Notes: generated by a model from the sequence alone, not told the origin. DNA of 64,000 bases from Bacteroidota bacterium (GCA_016868755.1 VGFU01000003.1:1-64000); one strand, 5' to 3'; numbered from the stretch's first letter, positions 41,716 through 50,771 are shown. Program-made: numbers and translations.

Positions 41716-44433
41716 CTATTTGCTGGACGCCGGCCGCTCCACTTGAAAAAAATCCACAATAGACTGCGCCAGTGGCCGCAGGACCTCAGCTTCAAAGGTA
41801 TCAAGGTCGGCGCGGGTGAGCAGGCTTCGCTTGGCAATGCTGAACCAGAGCACGGGGTCGTGGGGGCGCCGCATGGGGGCGATTCCGACCTGGAATTCAC
41901 GGGCGTCGGGGTAGCGCTGGCCGAGCATCCAGGCATAGGTCATCAGCTGGAACCCCTTGGCCCTGCTGGGTTTTTGAAGCTCGGCCCAGTCGGATTTGCA
42001 GCGCGTGCTGGCCTCGTCGACCGAGCCCGTTTTAAGGTCTACTACGACTAGGCGGCCGTCGGACCAGCGCTCGATGCGGTCGGCGGTTCCGCGTACGGGG
42101 ACCGGGCCGAAGTCCAGCTGCAGCATGGCTTCGAGCTTTTCTTCGACGCCAATGATTTCAAAGTCGAGTTCGCGGTCGTCTTCGTTGCGCTGGCCTTCGG
42201 CCTCAGCCCAGGCTTGGGCCATGTGCAGGGCGATTTGGCGCGTCAGCATCGGGTACCCGGTGTCGAGCGACGAGGGCATTTCTTTGTTGATGCCTTCGTG
42301 CGTCCAGGCTTCGACGCGGTCCAGGGCCCATTGGCCCTCGGCCTTGAGGGCCTTGTAGAGCTGCTCGTGCACGAAGTGCAGGGCGGTTCCGAGGGCGTCC
42401 GCCGCGACGCGGTCGTGGGTGCGCGATTCTTCGCGGATCTCGAGCACGTTGCGCACCAAAAAGAGGTAGGGGTCTTCGAGGAATCTCTGGAATCCGGTGG
42501 GGCTCAGACCCTTGCGCTGAAGCGCGTCGGCCACCAGGGGCCACACCTCGGGACCGGTGGGCACGTCGGCGCCTTCGGGCTGAAACTGGTCGGGGCGCAG
42601 CGGCCAGTTGAGGCGGCGGTCGGTCACGCGGATGCCGGGGTAGCGGGCGAGTTCGAGCTGGGCCTGGCGCACCCAGCGGCTGGCCTCGCCTTTGCCGAGT
42701 CCGTCGGGCTCGCTGTTGACGACCATCACGACGGTTTCGGCGCGCTGCATCAGGCGGTAGAGGTGGTAGGCCGCCACCGACTCGCGGTCCTGGGGCAGCG
42801 GAAGCCCGTACGCCTTGCGCAAGTCAAAGGGCAAAAAGCTCGCGGTACTGCGGCCCTGCGGCAGCACGCCTTCATTGAGCGGAGCCACGATGAGCCGGGT
42901 AAAATCCAGGGCACGGGTCTCGAGTAAGCCCATGATTTGCAGCCCGTTGAAGGGCTCGCCAAAAAAGGCCACCGGCGACTCCGTAGCCAGCGAACGGTAG
43001 AGGCGCAAGAGGCTTCCGACGCCCAGCACCTCTTCGGGCAGCATGCCCTGCAGCCGTTCGAGGATTTGGAGCACGGCGCGGGCCGGCTCGCCCTCCCAGG
43101 CGGGGCGCGGAACCGACAGCCAATGTGCCGTGCGCTGGGCGAGCTCCTGAACGAGCTGCCGCGGGTCGTGGGCGGGGCGCCACAAGGCTGCGTCGGCACC
43201 CAGCAGGGCCACGACCTGGGCCGCAGACCAGTGGGCCCGGCGCGCCCGGCGAAGCTCAAATTGTGCCCAGACCAGCGCGCTGGGGTCAGCGACCACCATC
43301 GCGGCAAAGGGGTGAATCAGGGTAGCTTCGAGCAGGTGGCGCGGGTAGCTTCCGCGGTTTTGCTCGCGGGCCTCGTGGAGCTGCAAAAAGACCTCCACCC
43401 CGGCGTAGGGCAGAGTCAGGTAGAGCGGAAGGCCCATGGTCACGTTGGCCTCTTCGATGCCCTCGGGCAGGGCCTGCAGCACGGGCACCAAAAGGCTCTC
43501 GTCGCCCAGTACCACGGCGGTTTGCCGGGCCATTTCGGGACCCCATTCTTCGAGCAGGGCCCCCACCGACTGAGCGACGCCCAGGTGGCGGCTTGCCGAG
43601 ATGATTTCGATATGCTGCTGCCCCGTGGCCCAGTGCGCGGGGGCATCCTGAAGGTCAAGCGTCAGCCCCTCGGGCAGGCGCTGGGCAAGGTCGCGCAGGG
43701 CTTCGCCCGCCTCGTGCACCTCGAGGTCGAGGTAGTGGCGGTCGGCGTCCCAGAGGGCTTGTGCGCCGAGGTGCAGGTGGGCGGAGCGCAGCAGCGCTTC
43801 CTCAGGTGGCGTCAGAGCATTGAACCCAGCAAAAAACAAGCGGTCGACTCCGTGGCGGGTGCGCCAGGTCAGCCATTGGGCCTCGGTTGGGCCGCTGGGC
43901 GGAGGCGAAGCGCGGCGAAACTGCATTCCGGGTGTGGTCATCCCCTGGGCCCCGAGGGCCTCGTGGTAGGCGTCGTAGAGTTCGGGAAGCTGGCGCCACA
44001 GTCCTAGACGGCGCAGCATCAGCTCGGTGGGCTCTTCAAGGCCCCACTCGCCGAGGGCCTCGATTTCGCGCAGCTCGCGCAGGGCGGCATTCGCATCGGC
44101 TCCGTGGCGGTCGAGCTCGCCAAAGTCGCGCAAAATGGTCGGAGCCCAGCGCAGAAACTCGTCCAAGGGATCCGCATGAGCCCCGGCCACCTGGCGGTGG
44201 GCACTAAAGAGCGCCAGCAGCTGCTCGGTGGGGCTGGCGGCGGGGATTCCGGCCAAATCAGCCATGACCTCCTCGATGGCCCATACGCTCGGACTCAAAA
44301 CCGGCTGATCCTGAGCCCAGTAGCGCCGAAGGCTCCGCTCGGCCCGACGGGTGGGAAGCACGATTCCGACCCGGTGCAGCGGAACGCCGCACCCGGCCGC
44401 AGTTTGGGCGACGCGCTGCAAAAAAGGGGTCAT
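41716..44433 (-). CDS. PD-(D/E)XK nuclease family protein, AddB-like
   Basis: A 905-residue protein with an inactive helicase-like N-terminal two-thirds and a C-terminal RecB-type nuclease. No Walker A is seen; the N-terminus 'VGIVLPTRRAERSLRRYW' resembles the degenerate motif of AddB. The nuclease motifs are ALGTALHFVHE (about 645), GTADRIE (about 790), VVVDLKTGS with catalytic D-x-K (about 805) and QLMTYAWML (about 832). In Bacteroidetes this protein is thought to act with an AddA-like helicase-nuclease in double-strand-break processing, but no addA is adjacent. It follows nadD with a 6-base gap. Confidence 0.85.
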   Translation of the reverse strand: MTPFLQRVAQTAAGCGVPLHRVGIVLPTRRAERSLRRYWAQDQPVLSPSVWAIEEVMADLAGIPAASPTEQLLALFSAHRQVAGAHADPLDEFLRWAPTILRDFGELDRHGADANAALRELREIEALGEWGLEEPTELMLRRLGLWRQLPELYDAYHEALGAQGMTTPGMQFRRASPPPSGPTEAQWLTWRTRHGVDRLFFAGFNALTPPEEALLRSAHLHLGAQALWDADRHYLDLEVHEAGEALRDLAQRLPEGLTLDLQDAPAHWATGQQHIEIISASRHLGVAQSVGALLEEWGPEMARQTAVVLGDESLLVPVLQALPEGIEEANVTMGLPLYLTLPYAGVEVFLQLHEAREQNRGSYPRHLLEATLIHPFAAMVVADPSALVWAQFELRRARRAHWSAAQVVALLGADAALWRPAHDPRQLVQELAQRTAHWLSVPRPAWEGEPARAVLQILERLQGMLPEEVLGVGSLLRLYRSLATESPVAFFGEPFNGLQIMGLLETRALDFTRLIVAPLNEGVLPQGRSTASFLPFDLRKAYGLPLPQDRESVAAYHLYRLMQRAETVVMVVNSEPDGLGKGEASRWVRQAQLELARYPGIRVTDRRLNWPLRPDQFQPEGADVPTGPEVWPLVADALQRKGLSPTGFQRFLEDPYLFLVRNVLEIREESRTHDRVAADALGTALHFVHEQLYKALKAEGQWALDRVEAWTHEGINKEMPSSLDTGYPMLTRQIALHMAQAWAEAEGQRNEDDRELDFEIIGVEEKLEAMLQLDFGPVPVRGTADRIERWSDGRLVVVDLKTGSVDEASTRCKSDWAELQKPSRAKGFQLMTYAWMLGQRYPDAREFQVGIAPMRRPHDPVLWFSIAKRSLLTRADLDTFEAEVLRPLAQSIVDFFQVERPASSK

Positions 44434-44439
44434 CGGGGG

Positions 44440-45021
44440 CTAGCGGTAGAGATCGTGATCTCGAATATACGCAGCGACCGCAGCCGGCAGGTCGTCAAGG
44501 CCTTCGGAACCTTCAGCCACGCTTCGGCGCACCGCGGTGCTGCTGCGCGCCATCAGAGCGTCGTCAACGCGGCGAACGCGGGGATGCTGCAGCCAGCTCG
44601 ACTCGGGGTCGAGCCCCGAATCGGGGCGTGGGTACACGACCAGCTCGGCCAGTTCCAGAATGCGTTCGGGATGGCGCCAGCGTTCAAAACCCGCCAAGTT
44701 GTCTTCGCCCATGAGCAGCGCGTACTGGTGTTCGGGGTGCCGCGCCGCCAGGAGTTCCAAGGTGTCGACCGTGTAGTTGGGCTGGGGCATTCCGAGCTCG
44801 ACGTCGCTCGCCGCCAGCCCCGACCGACCGGCCACCGCGAGCTGCAGCATGGCAAACCGGTGGGCGTCGCTCGCAAGCGTTTCGCCCTGCTTGAACGGAT
44901 TGCGCGGGGTCAAAACAAGCCAAACTTCGTCGAGGTGGGCGTGCTTTTGAAGGCGCTCGGCCACCAGAACGTGGCTCAGGTGCACGGGGTTAAACGTGCC
45001 CAGCAGCAGTCCTATGCGCAC
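44440..45021 (-). CDS. nadD: Nicotinate-nucleotide adenylyltransferase
   Basis: NadD (193 residues) adenylates nicotinate mononucleotide in NAD synthesis. The nucleotidyltransferase T/HxGH-like motif is LGTFNPVHLSHV (about 8-19; the second His is in LSH), 'LVLTPRNPFK' is the family basic loop, and 'ARSSTAVRRSV' (about 168-178) is the ISSTxxR motif. It overlaps the gmk stop by 10 bases. Confidence 0.93.
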   Translation of the reverse strand: MRIGLLLGTFNPVHLSHVLVAERLQKHAHLDEVWLVLTPRNPFKQGETLASDAHRFAMLQLAVAGRSGLAASDVELGMPQPNYTVDTLELLAARHPEHQYALLMGEDNLAGFERWRHPERILELAELVVYPRPDSGLDPESSWLQHPRVRRVDDALMARSSTAVRRSVAEGSEGLDDLPAAVAAYIRDHDLYR

Positions 45022-45587
45022 GACGGAGCAAAGGCTAATATTGCCGCAAGGGCTTCGGCTTCGGCTCGGTCAAGGTCGTCGTTAACCACCACGCGGTCAA
45101 ATTCAGATGCTTGGGCAAGCTCCCACTCGGCCTTGGCCAAGCGCTGGGCGATTTGGTCTTCGGTCTCGGTTCCGCGCCCGCGAAGCCGCTGGCCCAGCAC
45201 CTCAAGGCTGGGCGGAGCCACAAACAGCGCCAACGCCCGGTCGCCAAACTGCTGCTTGAGGTTGCGGCCGCCGACCACGTCGATGTCAAAAGCCACCACC
45301 TTGCCCTCGGCCCAGAGTCGCTCGACCTCGCTGCGCAAGGTTCCGTAGTAACGGCCCGGGTAGACCTCTTCCCACTCGAGGAATTCGCCGCGTTCCGCCC
45401 GCGCCCTAAAGTCTTCGGCCGTCAAAAAGTGGTAGTCCACCTCGTGCTCTTCGCTGCCGCGCGGAGGCCGCGTCGTCGCCGAAATACTGAACGCCAGACC
45501 CGGCAACTTCGCCATCAACCGGCGCACCAACGTGGTTTTGCCGGCGCCCGACGGGGCAGAAAGAATGAGGAGTTGGCCGGAGGACAT
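45012..45587 (-). CDS. gmk: Guanylate kinase
   Basis: A 191-residue GMP kinase. P-loop 'LSAPSGAGKTTLVRRL' (about 9-24), GMP-binding 'SATTRPPRGSEEHEVDYHFL' (about 37-56) and 'EWEEVYPGRYYGTLRSEVE' (about 71-89). Normal length. In Bacteroidetes yicC-gmk-nadD is a frequent order, as here. A heptamer array lies between the yicC stop and the gmk start. Confidence 0.95.
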   Translation of the reverse strand: MSSGQLLILSAPSGAGKTTLVRRLMAKLPGLAFSISATTRPPRGSEEHEVDYHFLTAEDFRARAERGEFLEWEEVYPGRYYGTLRSEVERLWAEGKVVAFDIDVVGGRNLKQQFGDRALALFVAPPSLEVLGQRLRGRGTETEDQIAQRLAKAEWELAQASEFDRVVVNDDLDRAEAEALAAILAFAPSCA

Positions 45588-45593
45588 TTTGGC

Positions 45594-45660
45594 TTGTTGG
45601 TTTCTGGCTTCTAGCCGCTAGTTACTGGTTGCTGGTTGCTAGTTACTGGTTGCTGGTTTA
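45594..45660. repeat. Heptamer repeat array F
   Basis: Units TAGTTAC, TGGTTGC and TAGTTGC fill the gap between yicC and gmk, two genes in the same direction. The yicC stop (minus-strand TAA, 45660-45658) is the array's right edge. Confidence 0.85.
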
Positions 45661-46515
45661 CAGCACGTTGAGGACTTGTTCCTTGATTTTTTCGAGCTCT
45701 TCTTTCATCTGCACCACCTGGCGCTGCATACCGATGTGGTGGGCCTTGTTGCCCAACGTATTGATTTCGCGGCCAAGCTCTTGGGCCAAAAATCCGAGTT
45801 TGCGGCCTTCGCCGGCGGCTAGGGCTTCGCGGAAGTGCTGAATGTGCGCCTTGAGGCGGACTTTTTCTTCGTTGATGTCGATTTTTTCAACATAAAAAAG
45901 CAGTTCTTGCTCCCAGCGCTGCAGGTCCATGGGCTGGTCGTCAGCGGCCTTCACGGCGGCCTTGGTCAGGTGGCCCTTAAGGGTTTCAAGTCGCTCGGGT
46001 TCAGCAGATTCGATCACAGGAAGGCCCCGCTCAATCGTCGCCAGGTTGGCCTCAAGGTCTTTGGCCAGAGCGGAACCTTCGTGGCTGCGAAACGTTTGAA
46101 ACGCGTCCAGCGCGGAACGGATCAATGCTTCCACAGCTTCAGCCTCCAAGGGATCCAATTCAGCCGCAGGCCCCTGCTCGGCCGGAACGCGCAAGGCCAT
46201 CGCCAACGCCTCAGCAGGAGTCAAGCTTCCGCCCGCAATGCGCTGCAGGTCGTCCATGGTTTGGCGCAGGTGGGCCTCGTTCAAGCTGCTCCCGCGGCCC
46301 TCGGCCTGTTCGCGGTTGATGCTGACGTCGACTTTGCCGCGCTGCACCGCATCTCCAACCATTTTGCGCCACACCAAGTCGCGCTCGCGGTAGCGGTGCG
46401 GCATGCGCAAATTGAGGTCGAGGCCGCGGCTGTTAAGCGAGCGGATTTCTACCGAGATGCGGAGCCCCTCGAACGTGGCACTTGCCTGGCCGAAGCCGGT
46501 CATGGATTGAATCAT
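45658..46515 (-). CDS. YicC/YloC family endoribonuclease
   Basis: A 285-residue protein of the YicC family, reported as an endoribonuclease acting on small RNAs. N-terminus 'QSMTGFGQASATFEGLRISVEIRSLNSRGLD' (outline of residues 3-33, with M-T-G-F-G and the N-S-R motif) and the C-terminus 'GRKLGFLAQELGREINTLGNKA' and 'QVVQMKEELEKIKEQVLNVL' are diagnostic. The start overlaps the gluQ stop as ATGA. Confidence 0.92.
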   Translation of the reverse strand: MIQSMTGFGQASATFEGLRISVEIRSLNSRGLDLNLRMPHRYRERDLVWRKMVGDAVQRGKVDVSINREQAEGRGSSLNEAHLRQTMDDLQRIAGGSLTPAEALAMALRVPAEQGPAAELDPLEAEAVEALIRSALDAFQTFRSHEGSALAKDLEANLATIERGLPVIESAEPERLETLKGHLTKAAVKAADDQPMDLQRWEQELLFYVEKIDINEEKVRLKAHIQHFREALAAGEGRKLGFLAQELGREINTLGNKAHHIGMQRQVVQMKEELEKIKEQVLNVL

Positions 46516-47426
46516 AACGGCAAAGGTAGGAAGGAGGCGGCCGCCACCTCGCCGCAGGCGAGGGTGGCCGGGCCGCGCGCCCGCCAGTCATCGATCAATT
46601 CGCGGGGGGTACAGGCGTCCGGGCGGTCGCGCAGCCCCAGGCCGTGGGCCAGGAGGCCCACGGCTTGGGCCGCCTCCAACTCCGAATTCCGCACGCCCAC
46701 CGACCCGTGCCGCTTGCTCAACCGGTGCCCGTCGGGGCCCATCCAAAGGGGAGCATGTGCCACCTGCGGCGGCTGCGGATTGCCCAGGGTGCGGTGCAGA
46801 AACTGCTGGAGCGGGGCACTGTCCTCCAAATCGCGGCCGCGTACAATGTGCGTCACGCCCTGATCCAGGTCGTCCACCACGACGGCCAGCTGGTAGGCCC
46901 AGGCGCCGTCGGCGCGGCGAAGTACCACCGCATCATTAAGCGCCAACTGTCCCGGAGCGGCAGGCTCATCGCGAAGATTGGCGCCGTCGCGGCCAAAAAA
47001 ATCATGAGGAATCCGCAGGCGCCGCGCGCCCGGACCGTCGAGCGGCCATCGGCCGTCGGCGCAGGTTCCGGGATAGGAACCCATGAAGCTTCCGTGGGGC
47101 GCTGAAACCGCGTCTTCCATGTCGCGTCGGGTGCAGCGGCACGCAAAAACAAGCCCTTGGGCGGCTAGGTTGGCGAGGGCCTCCGCGTAGCGGGGTCCGC
47201 GCTGCGACTGCGGCGCCACCTCTTCGTCCCAGTCTAGGCCCAGCCACGAGAGGTCGCGCCGCCAACCGTCGGCAAACTCGGGCTTGCTCCGCTGCGGGTC
47301 GACGTCTTCCATGCGGAGCAGCATACGTCCGTCCTCAGCCCGCATTTGAAGCCATGCCGCGAGTGCTGTGGAGGCGTTGCCCCAGTGCATGATTCCGGTG
47401 GGAGAAGGGGCGAAGCGTCCGACCAT
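46512..47426 (-). CDS. gluQ: Glutamyl-Q tRNA(Asp) synthetase
   Basis: A 304-residue truncated glutamyl-tRNA synthetase paralogue that attaches glutamate to queuosine-34 of tRNA(Asp). The class I signature is APSPTGIMHWGNAS (about 6-19; HWGN for HIGH), the KMSKS-like loop is RLSKRHGS (about 236-243), and Cys residues in FACRCTRRD and YPGTC form the zinc site of GluQ-RS. It lacks the anticodon-binding domain of full GluRS, as expected for the family. TACCTTCG is 4 bases before the ATG, so it heads the operon gluQ-yicC-gmk-nadD-addB-like. Confidence 0.87.
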   Translation of the reverse strand: MVGRFAPSPTGIMHWGNASTALAAWLQMRAEDGRMLLRMEDVDPQRSKPEFADGWRRDLSWLGLDWDEEVAPQSQRGPRYAEALANLAAQGLVFACRCTRRDMEDAVSAPHGSFMGSYPGTCADGRWPLDGPGARRLRIPHDFFGRDGANLRDEPAAPGQLALNDAVVLRRADGAWAYQLAVVVDDLDQGVTHIVRGRDLEDSAPLQQFLHRTLGNPQPPQVAHAPLWMGPDGHRLSKRHGSVGVRNSELEAAQAVGLLAHGLGLRDRPDACTPRELIDDWRARGPATLACGEVAAASFLPLPL

Positions 47427-47430
47427 GACC

Positions 47431-47438
47431 CGAAGGTA
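47431..47438 (-). promoter_or_regulatory. Putative -7 promoter box of the gluQ operon
   Basis: Minus-strand TACCTTCG ends 4 bases before the gluQ ATG at 47426. Confidence 0.45.
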
Positions 47439-47513
47439 GGCCGCAGCGCAAAATAGTTACGAGCTGCTCGCAACCCGGTCGCAAGCAACCCGCAACCAGG
47501 TGCTCAATTGACG

Positions 47514-47521
47514 TAGATTTA
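47514..47521 (+). promoter_or_regulatory. Putative -7 promoter box of the cystathionine synthase gene
   Basis: TAGATTTA ends 4 bases before the ATG at 47526. Confidence 0.45.
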
Positions 47522-47525
47522 CCCT

Positions 47526-48674
47526 ATGCATTTTGATACCCTTGCCATCCACGGCGGCCAGCACCACGACCCGTCTACTGGGGCGGTGATGCCCCCGATT
47601 TACCAGACGTCTACGTACGCCCAAGAAGCTCCGGGCGTGCACAAAGGCTACGAGTACAGCCGCACCCACAATCCGACGCGGCGCGCACTCGAGAATGCTA
47701 TTGCAGCCATAGAGGGCGGAACCCACGGCCTCGCCTTCGGCAGCGGCCTCGCGGCAGTCGATGCGTGCATGAAGCTTCTAAAGCCCGGCGATCATGTGGT
47801 CAGCACGAGCGACCTCTACGGCGGAACCTACCGCCTCTTCACCAAAGTGTTTGAGCCCTTTGGCCTGAAGTTCAGCTTTGCTCCTCTGGCTGACCCCGCT
47901 GAGTTGCGCGCGCTCATCACTCCGGCAACCAAGATGGTGTGGCTTGAGACGCCGACCAACCCCATGCTCAATGTGCTCGACATCAAAGCCTTGGCTGACG
48001 AGGCCAAAAAGGTGGGCGCGCTCGTGGTGGTTGACAACACGTTCGCAACGCCCTACCTGCAGCGCCCGCTGGAGCTTGGGGCCGACATCATATTGCATTC
48101 GGCGACCAAGTACCTTGGCGGCCACAGCGACATCGTGCTTGGCTTGCTTGCCGTGGGCGACGCGGCGTTGGCCGAGCGCCTGTACTTCATACAAAACGCT
48201 TCGGGCGCGGTCTGCGGCCCAATGGATAGCTTCTTGGCGCTGCGCGGAATCAAAACGCTGCACGTGCGCATGGACCGCCACTGCCAGTCAGCGGCCGCCG
48301 TGGCGGAGCACTTGGCCAAGCACCCCGCGGTCCGCAAGGTATACTACCCTGGCCTCAAGGACCATCCGGGCCATGCGGTGGCGGCGCGCCAGATGAAGCA
48401 GTTTGGCGGAATGGTGTCGTTTGCCCTGCACGAAGACGACTTGGCCAAGGCCAGCGCAGTGGTTTCGGCTCTCAAAGTCTTCACGTTGGCCGAATCTCTG
48501 GGCGGCGTGGAGTCACTCGCCGGCCACCCGGCGACCATGACCCACGCGAGCATTCCGAAGGCCGAACGCGAAAAAACGGGCGTAACCGACGGACTCATTC
48601 GTCTGAGTGTGGGCCTCGAAGACGTGCGCGATTTAACGGCCGACTTGGATCAGGCACTTTCCGTACTTTCGTAG
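47526..48674 (+). CDS. metB: Trans-sulfuration PLP enzyme, cystathionine gamma-synthase/beta-lyase type
   Basis: A 382-residue Cys/Met-metabolism enzyme. The PLP lysine is in ILHSATKYLGGHSD (Lys195), 'SRTHNPTRRALENAIAAIEGG' (about 45-65) and 'VSTSDLYGGTYRLF' (about 92-105) line the cofactor site, and 'SLGGVESLAGHPATMTHAS' (about 329-347) is the C-terminal substrate segment. Family members include cystathionine gamma-synthase, gamma-lyase and beta-lyase, which cannot be separated from sequence alone; metB is the most likely. TrkA follows 16 bases later. Confidence 0.85.
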   Translation: MHFDTLAIHGGQHHDPSTGAVMPPIYQTSTYAQEAPGVHKGYEYSRTHNPTRRALENAIAAIEGGTHGLAFGSGLAAVDACMKLLKPGDHVVSTSDLYGGTYRLFTKVFEPFGLKFSFAPLADPAELRALITPATKMVWLETPTNPMLNVLDIKALADEAKKVGALVVVDNTFATPYLQRPLELGADIILHSATKYLGGHSDIVLGLLAVGDAALAERLYFIQNASGAVCGPMDSFLALRGIKTLHVRMDRHCQSAAAVAEHLAKHPAVRKVYYPGLKDHPGHAVAARQMKQFGGMVSFALHEDDLAKASAVVSALKVFTLAESLGGVESLAGHPATMTHASIPKAEREKTGVTDGLIRLSVGLEDVRDLTADLDQALSVLS

Positions 48675-48690
48675 TAAGTTATTCAAAACC

Positions 48691-49365
48691 ATGGCGGACA
48701 AATTTGCCGTAATCGGGTTGGGCCAGTTTGGTTCCGCCATTTGCCGAAAGCTTTCTGAAAAGGGCGCCGAGGTAATTGCCATTGACATCGACGAAGACAA
48801 GGTCGAGAACATTAAGGACCAAGTTGCCTATTCGGTGGTAATGGATTCAACTGATCCGCGCGCGCTCAAGGCCCAAAACATTCTCGAAATGGATGCCGTC
48901 GTGGTTTCAATTGGTCAGAATTTCGAAGGCATGCTGCTGACCACGGTGAAGCTCATGGAGCTGGGTGTTGGTCGGATTATTGCGCGAGCTCAGGGTGAGA
49001 CGCAGCGCAAAATCCTCGAAAAAATGGGAGTTAAGGAGATCCTTTCGCCCGAAGAAGAGGTGGGTAAAAACGTCGCCGAGCGCCTGATTAACCCGGGGAT
49101 GATGATGTGCGTTACCCTGCCCGATAACTACGAGATTGTTGAAATTGCTGCTCCTCGAAGCACGGTGGGGCGCTCGCTCAAAGACATTGGCCTGCTCGAG
49201 AAGTACCGATTAAACCTCGTTACCGTTATTCAAAAAGGCGGAGATGATGAAGTGGCTCACATCAAGGGGGTTCCGCAAGACGACATGATTATCGAGGAAA
49301 TTGACGAGCTGGTTGTTTTTGGCAAGGTCAAGGACGTAGAGCGCTTTATCGACATCAATGGCTAA
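48691..49365 (+). CDS. trkA: TrkA/KtrA family potassium channel regulatory protein
   Basis: A 224-residue RCK protein: RCK_N Rossmann domain (G-L-G-Q-F-G-S-A motif at about 8-15, acidic residue in IDIDEDK) and RCK_C domain (about 135-224). It gates a TrkH/KtrB-type potassium channel in response to nucleotides. The channel gene is not adjacent. A TACTTTCG box (48664-48671) overlaps the metB stop region and could serve as promoter. The stop is 8 bases inside the next gene, so trkA, the lipoprotein and blh form one operon. Confidence 0.9.
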   Translation: MADKFAVIGLGQFGSAICRKLSEKGAEVIAIDIDEDKVENIKDQVAYSVVMDSTDPRALKAQNILEMDAVVVSIGQNFEGMLLTTVKLMELGVGRIIARAQGETQRKILEKMGVKEILSPEEEVGKNVAERLINPGMMMCVTLPDNYEIVEIAAPRSTVGRSLKDIGLLEKYRLNLVTVIQKGGDDEVAHIKGVPQDDMIIEEIDELVVFGKVKDVERFIDING

Positions 49366-49879
49366 GGCAACCGGTTTTTGGTTTCTAGCGGTCGCCGTAC
49401 TGTTGGGCTGTAAAGACCCCAACCCATCGGGCGGCCTGCCCCCAGAGGCCACTGGTCCCTTTTTGCCTCGGCTGACTGCGGGGTGGACCCTTGATTCGGT
49501 GACGTACACCGCCGACTTGCCGATGAATGTTGGAGATACGGTTGTTCCGGTTCGTGTTCACAATAAAGCACGAGACGTAACCGGGCGATTTGATTTTTTT
49601 CGCCGAAACGACTCCGACCTAGTTGACTACCAAATCCAGTTCACGGCTGATTTATTGCCGAGTGTTGCACCGTTTACCTATTCTAAATCACGCGTCGGCA
49701 CCTACTGGTATAAGCCGGTTGAGCGCGAAATCTGGTTTTACGACTATCCTGACACCTTAGTCTTCAAAGTGGATTGGGACGCGGAAACCCTCCAGCTCTG
49801 GCATTCGGAGCTTCAGGTAGTCGAGCCGGGATTGGGAATCACGTTCCCGCTGCGCTTGGACTTTAGGCTCGTTCCGTGA
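49358..49879 (+). CDS. Small lipoprotein of unknown function, between trkA and blh
   Basis: A 173-residue protein with a lipoprotein signal (MAKATGFWFLAVAVLLGC, Cys18) and a beta-strand-rich body; 'PRLTAGWTLDSVTYTADL', 'RFDFFRRNDSDLVDYQIQF' and 'FPLRLDFRLVP' alternate hydrophobic and polar residues as in a small beta barrel. I do not recognise a family. It overlaps trkA by 8 bases and blh by 4, so it is cotranscribed with the retinal-synthesis gene. A link to the rhodopsin is possible but not shown. Confidence 0.8.
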   Translation: MAKATGFWFLAVAVLLGCKDPNPSGGLPPEATGPFLPRLTAGWTLDSVTYTADLPMNVGDTVVPVRVHNKARDVTGRFDFFRRNDSDLVDYQIQFTADLLPSVAPFTYSKSRVGTYWYKPVEREIWFYDYPDTLVFKVDWDAETLQLWHSELQVVEPGLGITFPLRLDFRLVP

Positions 49880-50718
49880 CGGAACTCCTTCTGGTCACCC
49901 TTCTCGGAGCGCTCTTGTTTGCCCTTCCGGCCAGTGCGCATCCGCTCATTTTAGCCCTCGGAATCGCCACGGGAATGCCCCATGGGGCCACGGACATCCT
50001 CACGGACCGCGGGGGGCTATCTCGCCCTGCTTTGGGCTACTATGCGGTTAGCATTCTGCTCCTTAGTGCGCTTTGGTTTTGGTCGCCCTCGTGGGCGCTC
50101 GCAAACTTCTTGACTCTGAGCATGCTTCACTTTGGCTCAGAAGACGCCGCCACCGAATCTGGCACCGCGCTGTTTTTGCACGAAACCCTCGTGCGCGGAA
50201 TGCTCGTCGTCTTGGCACCCAGCATTTTTCACGAAGCCGAGGTGCTGCGGCTATTTGGCCTTCTCGCCGAAACCTCGTGGGCAGGTCCCGAATGGACGCA
50301 AGGCCTTTCGTTCGCACGGAGCCTTTGGATTTTCTTGGCGTTCACGCTTTTTGGCCACTATGCGGTGCGGTCTACCCAGTGGCGGCACGTCGTTTTTGTG
50401 TTTGCGCAGATTTTGGTGCTTGTGGCTGTGTTTCGTTTGCTCCAGCCCTTGACGGCCTTCGTGGCCTACTTTGTTGGCGGACACTCGCTGCACAGCGCCC
50501 GCAAAATTTGGCCGGTACTCAAGGAGCACCGCACCATGGTCTTGGGCGCTACCGCATTCACGTTTATCGTCGCGGCCGGGGTCTTTTGGGCTTCAGGCGA
50601 AAGCGCACTCGACGACCGCCTTATTCGTACGGCGTTTATCTCGCTGTCGCTTTTTGCGGTTCCGCACGGAATCTGGCGGACCGCAGAGGTGCTGCGCGAT
50701 CGCTGGGTGCGGGCCTAA
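49876..50718 (+). CDS. blh: Brp/Blh family beta-carotene 15,15'-dioxygenase
   Basis: A 280-residue integral membrane enzyme cleaving beta-carotene to two retinal molecules, the chromophore of the proteorhodopsin next door. Conserved iron-ligand histidines are visible in MPHGATDI (His36), SMLHFGSED (His85), GGHSLHSARKI (about 199-209) and VPHGIWRT (about 262-269). About eight hydrophobic helices. The start is GTG (49876) overlapping the previous stop. It is convergent with the rhodopsin gene; a hairpin separates them. Carotenoid synthesis genes are not in the window. Confidence 0.92.
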   Translation: MTELLLVTLLGALLFALPASAHPLILALGIATGMPHGATDILTDRGGLSRPALGYYAVSILLLSALWFWSPSWALANFLTLSMLHFGSEDAATESGTALFLHETLVRGMLVVLAPSIFHEAEVLRLFGLLAETSWAGPEWTQGLSFARSLWIFLAFTLFGHYAVRSTQWRHVVFVFAQILVLVAVFRLLQPLTAFVAYFVGGHSLHSARKIWPVLKEHRTMVLGATAFTFIVAAGVFWASGESALDDRLIRTAFISLSLFAVPHGIWRTAEVLRDRWVRA

Positions 50719-50725
50719 ATGCAAA

Positions 50726-50747
50726 GAGCCGCCCCGAGGGGCGGCTC
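50726..50747. terminator. Hairpin between convergent blh and rhodopsin genes
   Basis: GAGCCGCCCC pairs with GGGGCGGCTC. On the minus strand it is followed by TTTGCATTT, a weak T-rich tail; on the plus strand there is none. It probably stops both transcripts. Confidence 0.7.
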
Positions 50748-50771
50748 CGTGCACAAAATCCGAGGTTAGAC

